Positions 46,301 to 54,663 are shown, counted from the first letter of the stretch. The stretch: DNA of 64,000 nt from Prevotella sp. (GCA_016285075.1 JAEEQB010000004.1:62001-126000), one strand, 5' to 3'. Program-made: numbers and translations. Notes: generated by a model not told the origin, from the sequence alone.

Positions 46301-46490
46301 AGCGGTTGAGGCCATAAGGCGTGCCTATCCACATAAAGCCACGTGTGTCCTTGAACACACAGTTTACCTGAGAACTACTTAGACCGTCGCGAGTGTCAAG
46401 ACGGCGGAATTTCATGTCGGGGATAAGAGCGGCACAGATGCTGTTAGTAAGGCTGAGGACCGCTATGAGGATAGTTAGTTTTTTACTCAT
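43353..46490 (-). CDS. Two-component-type propeller sensor with a kinase domain lacking the phospho-acceptor His
   Basis: 1045 residues: a signal peptide, about 14 two-component propeller repeats (FKDTRGFMWIGTPYGLNRYDG and similar) to about residue 720, a Y_Y_Y domain (YKLRVRMLNDDG), a transmembrane helix (WAIILYALSLLIVGWWW), a coiled region, then a HATPase domain. The ATPase N box (ILLSNSVNFTP) and G1 (LADNGIGIPE) are present. The region that should carry the HisKA box (HEFRTPL type) has no histidine, and no receiver or DNA-binding domain follows, unlike complete hybrid two-component systems. A degraded or specialised regulator is likely. Its promoter lies at 46519-46526. Confidence 0.82.
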   Translation of the reverse strand: MSKKLTILIAVLSLTNSICAALIPDMKFRRLDTRDGLSSSQVNCVFKDTRGFMWIGTPYGLNRYDGYRIKTFYANTRDTTSMRDNYVDQIFEAYDGRLWTKQGMNYCIYDPSTESFIRNVSQELAKMGIKGSVDYIYIDSRKNFWVKIADVGIYYYNPDSKRLHLFNNGYGPGEINPNYGIASMADLGNSVIFVSNNGEMVCLNGEKGWISWQSNWMKRHGGPENQEYMLRLDNKGNIYCRALGNTFIYLQQEHRWYKNLQELLRAHQVENVPDHQLLVWDVLVDRKNRIWAATDHDGLFVIDLKGKQLRQFQYNKYDQSSLSDNTIRYLYQDYAGRIWIGSYKNGVNEYRERKESIRSLELGDITTAREDRWGNYWLGTNDNGIIVYDPRTGETLQHYTTANTTMMGNIIVASLLASDSSFWFGTYNGGLIHCIPTSSGGSRGEATVVNYRALGEANQLANNSVWSVVEDRWHRIWMGLLGGGVQMFDHQKNQFRTWDSHNSILPGDYISSSSWTKKGWLLVGTNSYYSIVNPVTGKIINYDIPGAQDLSPTTASTVCVMEDSRGLIWQGSSSGAIVFDPANHNTYLLDMTKGLYGSSVCSITEDKQKTMWVVTDHGVSRIVPRQQEDRSWQFTVQTFSSADGLQEATFNQRSVSLTHDGLLLIGGQGGLDIINPDLISQLAISHERPVLSGLLLFEQPVDVGKKINGHVILEKALSMSEDLYLRHYENTFTIQLGSNASNVRNGKRFAYNIDDREGWIKTSEMNPNINFTSLRHGDYKLRVRMLNDDGTMGENETVLNIHVSSPIWRTRWAIILYALSLLIVGWWWRRRFLRRQEEQLRLEMLRREIEKQQWMSEMREQLKKEYAGNGSQQPIPEAGKDEALKIKPIVSDLIGFMRQTIEEFPMPADKKSRISFNTTEKSLNIAFDPEQLGRAMNILLSNSVNFTPSHCRIEVNVGKNEHHAIISLADNGIGIPEEARDTMFAPHVGKATGTSLYDVKRIAEAHGGSISVEHRKKGGTIFTIQLPVTLADQDIAIEEAVIIEE

Positions 46491-46518
46491 TTTGGGTTTA
46501 TTATTATTATTGATGCTG

Positions 46519-46526
46519 CAAAAGTA
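46519..46526 (-). promoter_or_regulatory. -7 promoter element of the propeller sensor gene
   Basis: On the minus strand this reads TACTTTTG followed by CAGC, 28 bases before the ATG at 46490. Confidence 0.6.
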
Positions 46527-46581
46527 TTAAAAAAAAACTGAATGCGCAAGAATTATCTATGAAAAAAGAAGTAATGGTTGT

Positions 46582-47286
46582 TTATGTTATAATTTCGGTG
46601 ACAGAAAGCACTCCATCGGCTACTCGGAAACGGACATCGTGCCCACCGAAATGCATTCCATATTGGCGTTGCGGGTCATGGTGGAATTGCGGACGGGGGT
46701 CTTGGCTCAGGAGCGACGTAAGCACATTCATCTCTTCTGTAGACAACTTTGCAGCAAGAGGCTGGGGGATGTGCACTTCCAGAGGCTTCCATTCCGTAGT
46801 ATCTACGAATCCGCTGCGTGCTTCCGGATGAGCATCGGCATAGCTCACATAAGGCTTCACGTCGTAAATGGGTGTCCCGTCCATCAGGTCAGCTCCCAGA
46901 ACATGAATCACCGGCCCTTCATCAGCTGTCATCTCTATGCCTTTGATTCTTATGCATGAGAGTCCCAGGCTGTTAGGCCGGAATGGCGAGCGCGATGCAA
47001 ACACTCCTACGCGCTCGTTGCCTCCCAGTCGTGGAGGACGGACGGTGAGGTGCTGGGCAGAATGAGAAGCGTCTTGCTCAGTCGATGAGTGTAGGTTGTT
47101 GGCAGAGAATTCCCAGATGAGCCAAAGATAGTCGAAATACTCCAGCCCTCTTACTGCCTCAGCATGGCGGAAGGGTGGGGTGAAGACTATACGTCCAGGC
47201 AAATTCTGAACGAGTCCGCTCTGACGGGGAATACCGAATTTGGATGTAAGCGGTGAATGGAAATAGGCAATAGGTATGATTCTCAT
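46582..47286 (-). CDS. trmO: tRNA (N6-threonylcarbamoyladenosine37-N6)-methyltransferase TrmO
   Basis: A 234-residue SAM-dependent tRNA methyltransferase with the single-sheet beta-barrel fold. Recognisable segments are RIIPIAYFHSPLTSKFGIPRQ, YLWLIWEF, RVGVFASRSPFRPNSLGLS and LMDGTPIYDVKPY. The conserved N-terminal strand begins at residue 2, so the ATG at 47286 is required, yet a promoter element ends only 4 bases before it. Confidence 0.9.
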   Translation of the reverse strand: MRIIPIAYFHSPLTSKFGIPRQSGLVQNLPGRIVFTPPFRHAEAVRGLEYFDYLWLIWEFSANNLHSSTEQDASHSAQHLTVRPPRLGGNERVGVFASRSPFRPNSLGLSCIRIKGIEMTADEGPVIHVLGADLMDGTPIYDVKPYVSYADAHPEARSGFVDTTEWKPLEVHIPQPLAAKLSTEEMNVLTSLLSQDPRPQFHHDPQRQYGMHFGGHDVRFRVADGVLSVTEIIT

Positions 47287-47290
47287 GGTG

Positions 47291-47298
47291 CAAAGTTA
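47291..47298 (-). promoter_or_regulatory. -7 promoter element abutting the trmO start codon
   Basis: On the minus strand this reads TAACTTTG, then CACC, then ATG. Such close spacing implies a leaderless transcript, or use of another promoter. Confidence 0.5.
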
Positions 47299-47417
47299 CA
47301 AATAAAGTTCTGAGTTTCTTGTGTGGGAAATCTTTTTTTTAGTCGGTTATTGTTAAATAAGTATAAAGCATGGGCATAAAAACAAGGTAATAAAGCGCAT
47401 AGTTCAAAGAAAAGTTG

Positions 47418-47425
47418 TATCTTTG
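47418..47425 (+). promoter_or_regulatory. -7 promoter element of the secreted metallohydrolase gene
   Basis: TATCTTTG followed by CAC lies about 37 bases before the ATG at 47463. Confidence 0.65.
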
Positions 47426-47462
47426 CACATGACATAGTAAATCTTTTAACCAAATAGTTGAA

Positions 47463-48200
47463 ATGACAAAGAAACAATTCCTTACAATCATGACTGTCTG
47501 CTTCATGACAGTAGCTTGTACTGCTGCCGAAAAGACAGATGTTTTTACTACAAAAAACGGGAAGAAGGTAACGATTACGTGCATTAAGCACGCCAGTATG
47601 GAAATTAATTATGATGGTATGGAGATACAGGTCGATCCAGTACGCGATTCTGCTTTGCCGATCACCAACTATTCTGATTTCCCCAAGGCCAAGATAGTAC
47701 TGGTTACACATGAGCATAAAGACCATTTTGACCGCGAGGCCATAGCCTGCGTACGCGACCAGACGACAGACATCTATCTGACCGACGGATGTTATCGCGA
47801 TTATCACAACGGAGTGGTGCTCCACAATGGTGACAGCATCGTCTATGCACCCGACATACTGATTAAGGCAGTGCCTGCCTATAACACCACTCCCGGACGC
47901 GAGAGGTTCCATCCTAAAGGACGTGACAATGGCTATGTGCTGACTCTCGACGGTCTCCGCATCTACATTGCTGGCGATACAGAGGATATACCTGAAATGG
48001 AAGAACTGAAGGATATCGACGTGGCATTCCTGCCTTGCAATCAGCCTTACACCATGACTCCAGAGCAGTTGGTAAAGGCGGCTAATGTCATCAAACCCAA
48101 GGTGCTCTTCCCCTATCACTATAGCCAGACTCCTATCAGCAGAGTGCGAATGATGCTGATGGGCTCAGGAATAGATGTCCGCATACGCGACTACCAATAG
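47463..48200 (+). CDS. Secreted metallo-beta-lactamase-fold hydrolase
   Basis: 245 residues with a signal peptide ending near MTVACTAAE, possibly a lipoprotein (Cys19). The metal motif is THEHKDHFD, a GDTED motif gives the bridging Asp, and a late PYHYSQTP supplies the final His. It is most like the small L-ascorbate-6-phosphate lactonase-like / UPF0173 group. The substrate is unknown. The export signal is unusual for that mostly cytoplasmic group. It is followed after 24 bases by a histidine kinase gene. Confidence 0.82.
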   Translation: MTKKQFLTIMTVCFMTVACTAAEKTDVFTTKNGKKVTITCIKHASMEINYDGMEIQVDPVRDSALPITNYSDFPKAKIVLVTHEHKDHFDREAIACVRDQTTDIYLTDGCYRDYHNGVVLHNGDSIVYAPDILIKAVPAYNTTPGRERFHPKGRDNGYVLTLDGLRIYIAGDTEDIPEMEELKDIDVAFLPCNQPYTMTPEQLVKAANVIKPKVLFPYHYSQTPISRVRMMLMGSGIDVRIRDYQ

Positions 48201-48224
48201 TTGATAAGAAACAGATAGCCGAGA

Positions 48225-50048
48225 ATGAAGATGTTCTGGTATAAGGCTGTTTATAAACAGACGTCGGGAATTGTCATCACACGCATGTTACAGGTGTGCA
48301 CGGCTGTTTTTGTACTCACTTCTCTTTTCATGTTTCCCCTTCCACTGAATGCAGCCACTAGCGGGGACTTTCATGACGATGCAGAGTACAAGACGCTCCG
48401 TGAGGCTATGCGTCATGCTTTCAACGAAGGGGACACCGCAAAATTCTTCCCAGCCGTGAAGAACCTGCAGAACTATCTGTTGAAAAAGAACGACCTCCAT
48501 GCCTACTATACGCAGCGATGCAATGAGATCGTATTCAATCTCAATCGTCAGAACATTTTCGAAGCTTATAAGCTGGCAACCAAACTGTCAAAGGAGCTCA
48601 CAGAGAAGAAACTGGACAAAGAAATGTATATGGCCATTAATATGATGGGACATATACACAAATATTGTGGAAACACGGTGAGCGCAAAGAAATGCTTCTA
48701 CGAGGTGATAGACCGCATGAATAAGGAAGGCTACATAGAGAGTACACCACCTATTTACATGAACCTCGTGGGCATCTACATGGACGAAAATCCCGATTCA
48801 GCCCTCTATTTGCTTGATGCTGCCCTACAGTTATCGAGGGATTTCTCACCCGATCGCACATTCGATATTGAGTCACGCCGGACACTGGCATATTATTCCC
48901 TGGGCGATAAGGAAAAGTTCCTCGAGGGCTACAAAGCCTATCAGGAAGGAGTAGAGAAGGGACTGTCTTCTGTCAGTGGGCGTGAGCTCGACATCTATTA
49001 CCAGGCTTCCATTGGCAATTTCGACAAAGCGGTGAGTATGGCTATGGAGGAAATCGACGGTTCCGAACGATACAACATGATTGCCGAGATTAACGAGAAA
49101 GCCTGGCGTTGGCAGGAAGCAAATGTTGCTCTTAGAAAGGCTATGGCTTTGAAAGATTCCATCAACAGTACCATTCTGGGCAGTAGCATGCAGGGTATAC
49201 AAGACGAACTGCGGCTCTACGAAGCCGAACACCGGGCAGCCAAAAACAAGCAGATTGCCTTGAGTGCCATTACCCTGGGACTTCTGATGCTCATCCTGAC
49301 ATTAGGCTATTTTGCTTATATCAAGCGGAAGCACGAAAAGCAACTCAAGAAAGCTTATAGCCAGATGGTTGAGGCTGCCAAAATGAAGTCGGCTTTCATT
49401 CAAAATGTGAACCATGAGATACGTACACCCTTGAACATCATCAGTGGCTTTGCACAAGTGATAGCAAATCCCGACTTGAGTCAGGATGAGGAAGGCCGCA
49501 AGAAAATAGCTGAGACGATCATGCACAATACCTGCCTCATAACGGCAATGATTGACGAAACGCTGGATCTGGCAAAGAGTGAAGCATCCGAACTGACCGA
49601 TAAGATGGATACGGCTATGCTTGACGAACTGATGCGGCAGATTGTGCATGATTTTAAGGGAAAGGCTGACTCCTCTGTTACTATGTCATACGAGAGTTCC
49701 CTGCCTTCTCACTTCTCTCTGTATACCCAGAGAGATGTGCTGAAGCGAATCGTTTCATTACTGATAGACAATTCTGTCAAGAACACTCTCAAGGGAACGA
49801 TCATCCTGAAGACGATGGCTGACAGGAAAAGTTTGACTATCTCAGTAGAGGACACCGGTTGCGGCGTACCCGTCTCAGAGGCAGAACGGATCTTTGAGCG
49901 CTTCGTCAAACTCAATGACTTCAAGAAGGGACTAGGCCTCGGCTTGCCTCTCTGCCGTACTTTGGCCAAACAGATTCACGGGCGTGTATGGCTTGACACG
50001 TCCTATGCAGGTCCTGGTGCCCGGTTTTGCATTGAACTGCTTAGGTGA
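48225..50048 (+). CDS. Membrane histidine kinase with TPR-like sensor domain
   Basis: 607 residues. An N-terminal hydrophobic segment is followed by a helical periplasmic TPR-like region (about residues 50-330). A transmembrane helix (IALSAITLGLLMLILTLGYFAYI), a HisKA box with phospho-acceptor His397 (NVNHEIRTPLNII) and a HATPase with DNSVKN, EDTGCGVP and GLGLGLPLC follow. No response regulator lies next to it, so it is an orphan kinase by position. It may share a transcript with the metallohydrolase gene. Confidence 0.88.
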   Translation: MKMFWYKAVYKQTSGIVITRMLQVCTAVFVLTSLFMFPLPLNAATSGDFHDDAEYKTLREAMRHAFNEGDTAKFFPAVKNLQNYLLKKNDLHAYYTQRCNEIVFNLNRQNIFEAYKLATKLSKELTEKKLDKEMYMAINMMGHIHKYCGNTVSAKKCFYEVIDRMNKEGYIESTPPIYMNLVGIYMDENPDSALYLLDAALQLSRDFSPDRTFDIESRRTLAYYSLGDKEKFLEGYKAYQEGVEKGLSSVSGRELDIYYQASIGNFDKAVSMAMEEIDGSERYNMIAEINEKAWRWQEANVALRKAMALKDSINSTILGSSMQGIQDELRLYEAEHRAAKNKQIALSAITLGLLMLILTLGYFAYIKRKHEKQLKKAYSQMVEAAKMKSAFIQNVNHEIRTPLNIISGFAQVIANPDLSQDEEGRKKIAETIMHNTCLITAMIDETLDLAKSEASELTDKMDTAMLDELMRQIVHDFKGKADSSVTMSYESSLPSHFSLYTQRDVLKRIVSLLIDNSVKNTLKGTIILKTMADRKSLTISVEDTGCGVPVSEAERIFERFVKLNDFKKGLGLGLPLCRTLAKQIHGRVWLDTSYAGPGARFCIELLR

Positions 50049-50109
50049 TCATACATGATTGTCACATGGGGCGAGGTGAGGGAACTGTTGTTCCGCAACT
50101 CACTGACAA

Positions 50110-50781
50110 TCAAATCAACTTTTCCAAGAAGGGAATTTCTATGCGTCCGCGATAAAGGGTAATCAAGCCTTTCTCCTGCAGACGGTTCAGAGCCCTGCTG
50201 ATGTCCAAACGGCTGTCGCCTAGTTCCAGTGCCAACTGGTTCATTAAGATATGGAGTGTCTTAGGACCAGCAGGATGCAGGCAGTGCTGGGAAATGAATC
50301 GGACAATGCGGTCGTCGAGCGTTCTTGGGTAGTGATTCCACAACTGCCGGGAGAGCTTTTGTGTACGAGTGGCAAAGATGTTCAGCAGATTGATACGGAA
50401 CACGAGGAACTGATCACTCAGGCGTACCACCTCCTCTCTTTCCAAGCGCAACAAACTGACAGGTGTCTCAGAAAAGAAAGTACGGGTGTAACGCTGATGA
50501 TAGCCGAAGATGGCTTCTGGTTGCAGTATATATGGTGCAGCAAGCTGTTCGTACATTGTATAGGAATGGTCGTCTGCGTTTCCCACGGCAACGATGTCTC
50601 CCGATAGCAGGAAGTCGAGATGTGTGCAGGGATCTCCGTCAGCTACAATCATCCGCTGGGCTGCAAGCTTCTGGAAGTCAAACTTTGTGTGACCTGCCAC
50701 TTTTGCCAGATCGTCGCGGCTCATTCCTTGGAACAAAGGGAACTGCAGCAGTTGGTCAAATAACTGGAGTTCGTAGTTCAT
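50110..50781 (-). CDS. Crp/Fnr-like transcription regulator
   Basis: 223 residues: an N-terminal cyclic-nucleotide-binding-like domain (LFQGMSRDDLAKVAGHTKF, HLDFLLSGDIVAV) and a C-terminal winged helix (HILMNQLALELGDSRLDISRALNRLQEKGLI). There is no Fnr cysteine cluster. It resembles the group that often regulates redox or nitrogen stress genes in Bacteroidetes. It is the last gene of the six-gene minus-strand cluster, 19 bases after apbE. Confidence 0.85.
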   Translation of the reverse strand: MNYELQLFDQLLQFPLFQGMSRDDLAKVAGHTKFDFQKLAAQRMIVADGDPCTHLDFLLSGDIVAVGNADDHSYTMYEQLAAPYILQPEAIFGYHQRYTRTFFSETPVSLLRLEREEVVRLSDQFLVFRINLLNIFATRTQKLSRQLWNHYPRTLDDRIVRFISQHCLHPAGPKTLHILMNQLALELGDSRLDISRALNRLQEKGLITLYRGRIEIPFLEKLI

Positions 50782-50800
50782 ACCATGTGTTTTTTCACCT

Positions 50801-51853
50801 TTACTCGCTTATTTTGTCTTTCAGCGATGGAGAGTACCATACGTCCGTATTGCCGTCGGGTCTGGCATAGATGAAGTAGACGAGTAGCTCGGGATGATTG
50901 TCTAGGAACTGTTTGGCGCTGTCAATACCCATAACCATGAATGCTGTGGCATAGGCATCGGCGGTGGCACAGTTGTCAGTCAGTACAGTGGCCGAAAGCA
51001 GACTGTGCTGTACGGGGTGGCCGGTGCGAGGGTCAATGGTGTGTGCATACTTCTGACCTCCCCGATAGTAGAAGTTGCGGTAATTCCCGCTTGTTGCCAT
51101 TGCCCGGTCAGTAACATTGAGTATGGTCTGTATGTCGTTCCTTGACAGAGAGTCTTCTATAGGTTTGTTCACTCCGATTTTCCAAGGCACACGCTTCGGG
51201 TTGATGCCTCTTGTGGACACCTCTCCACCAATCTCTACCATGTAGTTCTCTACACCGTGCTTAGCCAGCAGGCGTGCCACAATGTCTGTTCCGTAGCCTT
51301 TGGCTATGGCTGAGCAGTCGAACATCATACGGCTGTCGTTCTTGCGGATTCCTTTGCCCTTCTTGTCCTCAAAGTATGACTGCTTCTGGTATCCCACAAA
51401 CTGCAGCAGGCTGTCTATGGTTTCATTGCTGGGAAAGGCAGACTCCTTGAAGCCGAACCCCCAGGCATTGACCAATGGAGCTACGGTGATGTCGAAAGCG
51501 CCTCGGGTCTCTTTTGATATCTTCATGGCTAGATTGTATACCTCCAAAAACATGCGGCCTTCCTCGGAATTGTCAATATAGGTGGTCTGCTTCTGATTGA
51601 CACTTGTGATGACAGAATTCTCATTGAACATTGACAGGGCGTTGTCCACCTTTTTCATTTCAGCTTCAATCTCGTCGTGTAAGTCCTTGTCATTCTGATA
51701 AGTTATAGAATATAATGTTCCGAACACCATTCCTTTGTTGTATTGAAAAGGCATGGAGTGCTGCTGACGGATAATCAGCACCGTACCTACGACTAACAGT
51801 GTCAGGAATGGCAATTGCCATAGTAGTTGCTTCTTTCGGTTCTTGTCCATCAT
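50801..51853 (-). CDS. apbE: FAD:protein FMN transferase ApbE
   Basis: A 350-residue flavin transferase anchored by an N-terminal hydrophobic helix (WQLPFLTLLVVGTVLII). Motifs are FGTLYSITY, MMFDCSAIAKGYGTD, EIGGEVSTRG and ATADAYATAFMVMG. It attaches FMN to a Thr of periplasmic or membrane proteins such as Rnf or Nqr subunits. No Rnf/Nqr genes are in the window. Confidence 0.92.
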   Translation of the reverse strand: MMDKNRKKQLLWQLPFLTLLVVGTVLIIRQQHSMPFQYNKGMVFGTLYSITYQNDKDLHDEIEAEMKKVDNALSMFNENSVITSVNQKQTTYIDNSEEGRMFLEVYNLAMKISKETRGAFDITVAPLVNAWGFGFKESAFPSNETIDSLLQFVGYQKQSYFEDKKGKGIRKNDSRMMFDCSAIAKGYGTDIVARLLAKHGVENYMVEIGGEVSTRGINPKRVPWKIGVNKPIEDSLSRNDIQTILNVTDRAMATSGNYRNFYYRGGQKYAHTIDPRTGHPVQHSLLSATVLTDNCATADAYATAFMVMGIDSAKQFLDNHPELLVYFIYARPDGNTDVWYSPSLKDKISE

Positions 51854-51872
51854 CGCTTATCATTCTTTACAA

Positions 51873-52565
51873 CTAAATATCGACTATCACGTTGAATGTA
51901 CCGCCGAGTCGGGTGTCACCCCAAATTCCATAGCCGGGGACATACCAGGTTTTCCCGATGTCACCATCGTTGTGGAACAGACGGCGTTTGTACCGCACGC
52001 TCCAACCAAGGTGAAAGGGACCCCATACTTGGGCGTCAATGCCCAGAACAGCTTCCAACCAGTGTTGCGAGCACTGCTCGTCATAAACACCGAAACCTGT
52101 TTCCCACTGCCACACAGGGTCGGGCAGGTCGTTCCTGTACATATCGACCTTGTAAGAAGTGAATGCATAGCGGAAACCACCGAAGAGTCTGTTTGACTGG
52201 TGTTTCTTCTTCAAAAGGTTGAAGTCCAGTCCGGCACGGAAATAGGGCGCCTGTGTGCGATAGGTAATTTGTGTCGTGAGGTCATCGTGGTGGTCGGCCT
52301 TTCCATAGCCTATTTCCACGATGGGGAACCACTGGTCGTGGAGGTTCACACGTAATGCACCTTCGTATTGCCCATATTCGCTCATCTGTAACATTCCGAA
52401 GCCGAAAAGGTCGAACGACACCTGGAAGCCCTGCATCATGGGTATCGAATCCTTCTCCAGTCTGAACAGTTTCTGAGCATGGGCCGATACAGCACAGACC
52501 GTCAGCAACACCAGACTAATAGATAGCCTTGAGATAGATGTGGAAATGTTCGGTCTTCGCATCAT
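51873..52565 (-). CDS. DUF6048-like predicted outer-membrane protein
   Basis: About 230 residues, with signal peptide (LSISLVLLTVCAVSAHAQ) and an aromatic-rich, strand-alternating mature part (APYFRAGLDFNLLKKK, NRLFGGFRYAFTSYKVD). A small beta barrel is likely. Its start overlaps the end of the upstream DUF6452-like gene by about 50 bases. The pair is a recurrent Bacteroidetes arrangement of unknown function. Confidence 0.75.
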   Translation of the reverse strand: MMRRPNISTSISRLSISLVLLTVCAVSAHAQKLFRLEKDSIPMMQGFQVSFDLFGFGMLQMSEYGQYEGALRVNLHDQWFPIVEIGYGKADHHDDLTTQITYRTQAPYFRAGLDFNLLKKKHQSNRLFGGFRYAFTSYKVDMYRNDLPDPVWQWETGFGVYDEQCSQHWLEAVLGIDAQVWGPFHLGWSVRYKRRLFHNDGDIGKTWYVPGYGIWGDTRLGGTFNVIVDI

Positions 52566-53034
52566 AATTCACGTCTCTTTTGTTGATGGTGATAGAGTCA
52601 ATCCCGTTGTGTGTAGAACGCACGTCGGTGATTTTGTGGAAAAAGGCAGCGCTGCAGTCTACCGATTCAAAATGAGGATAGTTTTCTTTCTTGATCCATA
52701 CCGTGTCGAGCGACATCACTCCACTGTTTCGTAAGAGGAAATATAGTGTGTCCTCTGGATTGGCGTAGCTTATGGGTAGAGTGAACTTGGATATGTCGAT
52801 ACCAGCATTGAAGATGATCGTGTCTTTGTTGTCCTTTCGTTTGGAAAAGACATACATTGTGTCCCTCAGAGTGTCGGCCTTTCCTTCGGCTGTCTGTAGG
52901 GTGTAGACCGTGTACACTGTGTTCTGTACGGGACAGTCTATGGTGGTACAAGCAATGAGGAAAGAAAAGATAAATAGGTGAAGAAATGAAAGATTCCTCA
53001 CCAGTCTTTTCGCGTACCTTTTTATATTTATCAT
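52516..53034 (-). CDS. DUF6452-like lipoprotein
   Basis: 172 residues with a lipobox-like segment (LFIFSFLIACTT). The mature part is beta-rich (FNAGIDISKFTLPISY, LYFLLRNSGVMSLDTVWIK). Function is unknown. Its coding end overlaps the start of the DUF6048-like gene in another frame, implying translational coupling and a joint role in the envelope. Confidence 0.75.
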   Translation of the reverse strand: MINIKRYAKRLVRNLSFLHLFIFSFLIACTTIDCPVQNTVYTVYTLQTAEGKADTLRDTMYVFSKRKDNKDTIIFNAGIDISKFTLPISYANPEDTLYFLLRNSGVMSLDTVWIKKENYPHFESVDCSAAFFHKITDVRSTHNGIDSITINKRDVNYDAKTEHFHIYLKAIY

Positions 53035-53079
53035 GTTCCTTCTTTCGATTCTTGACTTTAGCTCTTAGCAACAATGCCG

Positions 53080-54036
53080 TTATATCTTCTCTTCAATCTG
53101 GTAGTCATTGCGGTTCTGCGACGAACGGCTGATCAAGTCGCCTATAAAACCACTGAGGAACAGTTGAGTGCCGATCATCATCATGGTTAGCGAGATATAG
53201 AACCAGGGAGAGTCGGTGACCAGTCGCTGGGGAATATGGTTGGCCAGACACCACAGTTTGTCGGCACCGATATAGAAAGCTGCAACGAAACCTATGAAGA
53301 ACATCAGTGACCCCAGGAATCCGAACACATGCATGGGCTTCTTGCCGAAGGTAGAAAGAAACCACAGCGTCAACAGGTCCAGATAGCCGTTCACAAAACG
53401 GTTAAGCCCCATGAATTTCGATGTCCCGTATTTTCGTGCCTGATGCTGAACCACTTTCTCGCCGATCTTCGAGAAACCGGCGTTCTTGGCCAGATAGGGA
53501 ATATAGCGGTGCATCTCGCCATATACTTCGATGTTTTTGATGACGTCGCTACGATAGGCCTTCAGGCCGCAGTTGAAGTCGTGAAGGTTCTTGATGCCGC
53601 TGATCTTGCGTGCCGTAGCGTTGAAGAGCTTAGTGGGAAGGGTTTTCGACAGCGGGTCATAACGCTTCTGCTTGTATCCGCTTACGAGGTCGTAGCCTTC
53701 TTCTGTAATCATACGGTACAGTTCTGGTATCTCATCGGGTGAGTCCTGCAGGTCAGCATCCATTGTTATCACCACATTGCCCTGTGCCTCGGCAAAACCG
53801 CAATACAACGCAGGGCTCTTGCCGTAGTTCCGGCGGAACTTGATTCCCTTTACCGTGTCGGGATGCCGATGCTTCAGCTCCGTGATGATAGGCCAGGAAC
53901 GGTCGGTGGAACCGTCGTTGATGAAAATAACCTCGAACGAGAATTTCTTCTCCTTCATCACACGCTCTATCCATTCGTATAGCTCGGGTATTGATTCCTC
54001 TTCATTATAAAGAGGTATAACTACTGATATATCCAT
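53080..54036 (-). CDS. Family 2 glycosyltransferase with C-terminal membrane helices
   Basis: 318 residues from MDISVVIPLYNEEESIPEL. The GT-A domain has FINDGSTDRSW and the DXD-type motif TMDADLQDSPDEIP. Two C-terminal hydrophobic segments (VFGFLGSLMFFIGFVAAFYIG and a later one) follow, as in DPM1/GtrB/ArnC-type polyprenyl-phosphate glycosyltransferases. It probably loads a sugar onto undecaprenyl phosphate. The ATG at 54036 is chosen because the eight upstream codons are not conserved in this family. Confidence 0.9.
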   Translation of the reverse strand: MDISVVIPLYNEEESIPELYEWIERVMKEKKFSFEVIFINDGSTDRSWPIITELKHRHPDTVKGIKFRRNYGKSPALYCGFAEAQGNVVITMDADLQDSPDEIPELYRMITEEGYDLVSGYKQKRYDPLSKTLPTKLFNATARKISGIKNLHDFNCGLKAYRSDVIKNIEVYGEMHRYIPYLAKNAGFSKIGEKVVQHQARKYGTSKFMGLNRFVNGYLDLLTLWFLSTFGKKPMHVFGFLGSLMFFIGFVAAFYIGADKLWCLANHIPQRLVTDSPWFYISLTMMMIGTQLFLSGFIGDLISRSSQNRNDYQIEEKI

Positions 54037-54064
54037 ATTCTGATTCACTCTTAATCTCAACTCA

Positions 54065-54604
54065 CTAGACTTTCTTCAACGCCTTCTTCTGGAGAAGGGC
54101 AGCGATGGGCAGTCCTAAGATGATGCCTGCGGAAATGTTCACCGTCAGTACGTTCAGCGCATAGTCTATGGGGCGCATCTGTTCCATCAGGGTCAGACTC
54201 TCGCTTACTGCCTGCTGCATGCCATACATCTCTACAATCTGTTTTGTCTCAGCCGACTCCAGTGTCTGAGAGAATGAAGCCAGCAGGTAGCCCTGGTCTA
54301 AGTAGGCGAAGTATATATATTGTACTAGTGCAAGCAGGATGCCCCCGTAGAAAAACACAAGCACCACAAAGCCCCATCCGCGCATCAATGAGATGATGCC
54401 TCCAAGATCCTCGTCCCTGAACCGACGCAGACGTTTGCCAACGAAAAAGGGAGTGGCCACCATCAGCAGCAAGGCGGCCATTGTGAACATGGGTTGTGAA
54501 ATGCCTGCTATGTAGCATGCAAAGCTTATCGTCCAGAGAACGGCAAGCCATGCTCCATCCACTCGGGCGAAGGCTTTCAGTTGAATGTATTCAGCCGGTG
54601 TCAC
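54065..54604 (-). CDS. DUF4199-like membrane protein
   Basis: 179 residues with four hydrophobic segments (VLWTISFACYIAGI, FTMAALLLMVATPFFVG, WGFVVLVFFYGGILLAL, ISAGIILGLPIAALL). Matches the DUF4199 family, commonly found just upstream of this glycosyltransferase type in Bacteroidetes. Function is unknown. It is the first gene of the cluster and follows the promoter at 54656-54663. Confidence 0.8.
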   Translation of the reverse strand: MTPAEYIQLKAFARVDGAWLAVLWTISFACYIAGISQPMFTMAALLLMVATPFFVGKRLRRFRDEDLGGIISLMRGWGFVVLVFFYGGILLALVQYIYFAYLDQGYLLASFSQTLESAETKQIVEMYGMQQAVSESLTLMEQMRPIDYALNVLTVNISAGIILGLPIAALLQKKALKKV

Positions 54605-54655
54605 CTAAAATTGATTTTTACGTTTTAAAATTTGATGAATTGCTGTTTGCGCATG

Positions 54656-54663
54656 CAAAATTA
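54656..54663 (-). promoter_or_regulatory. -7 promoter element of the six-gene envelope cluster
   Basis: On the minus strand this reads TAATTTTG followed by CATG, about 52 bases before the ATG at 54604. Confidence 0.6.

Noticed and set aside
47283..48119. 278-codon minus-strand frame opposite the metallohydrolase
   Set aside because: It is a shadow of the gene on the plus strand, which has an intact metal motif, signal peptide and promoter. The minus-strand translation has no family features.
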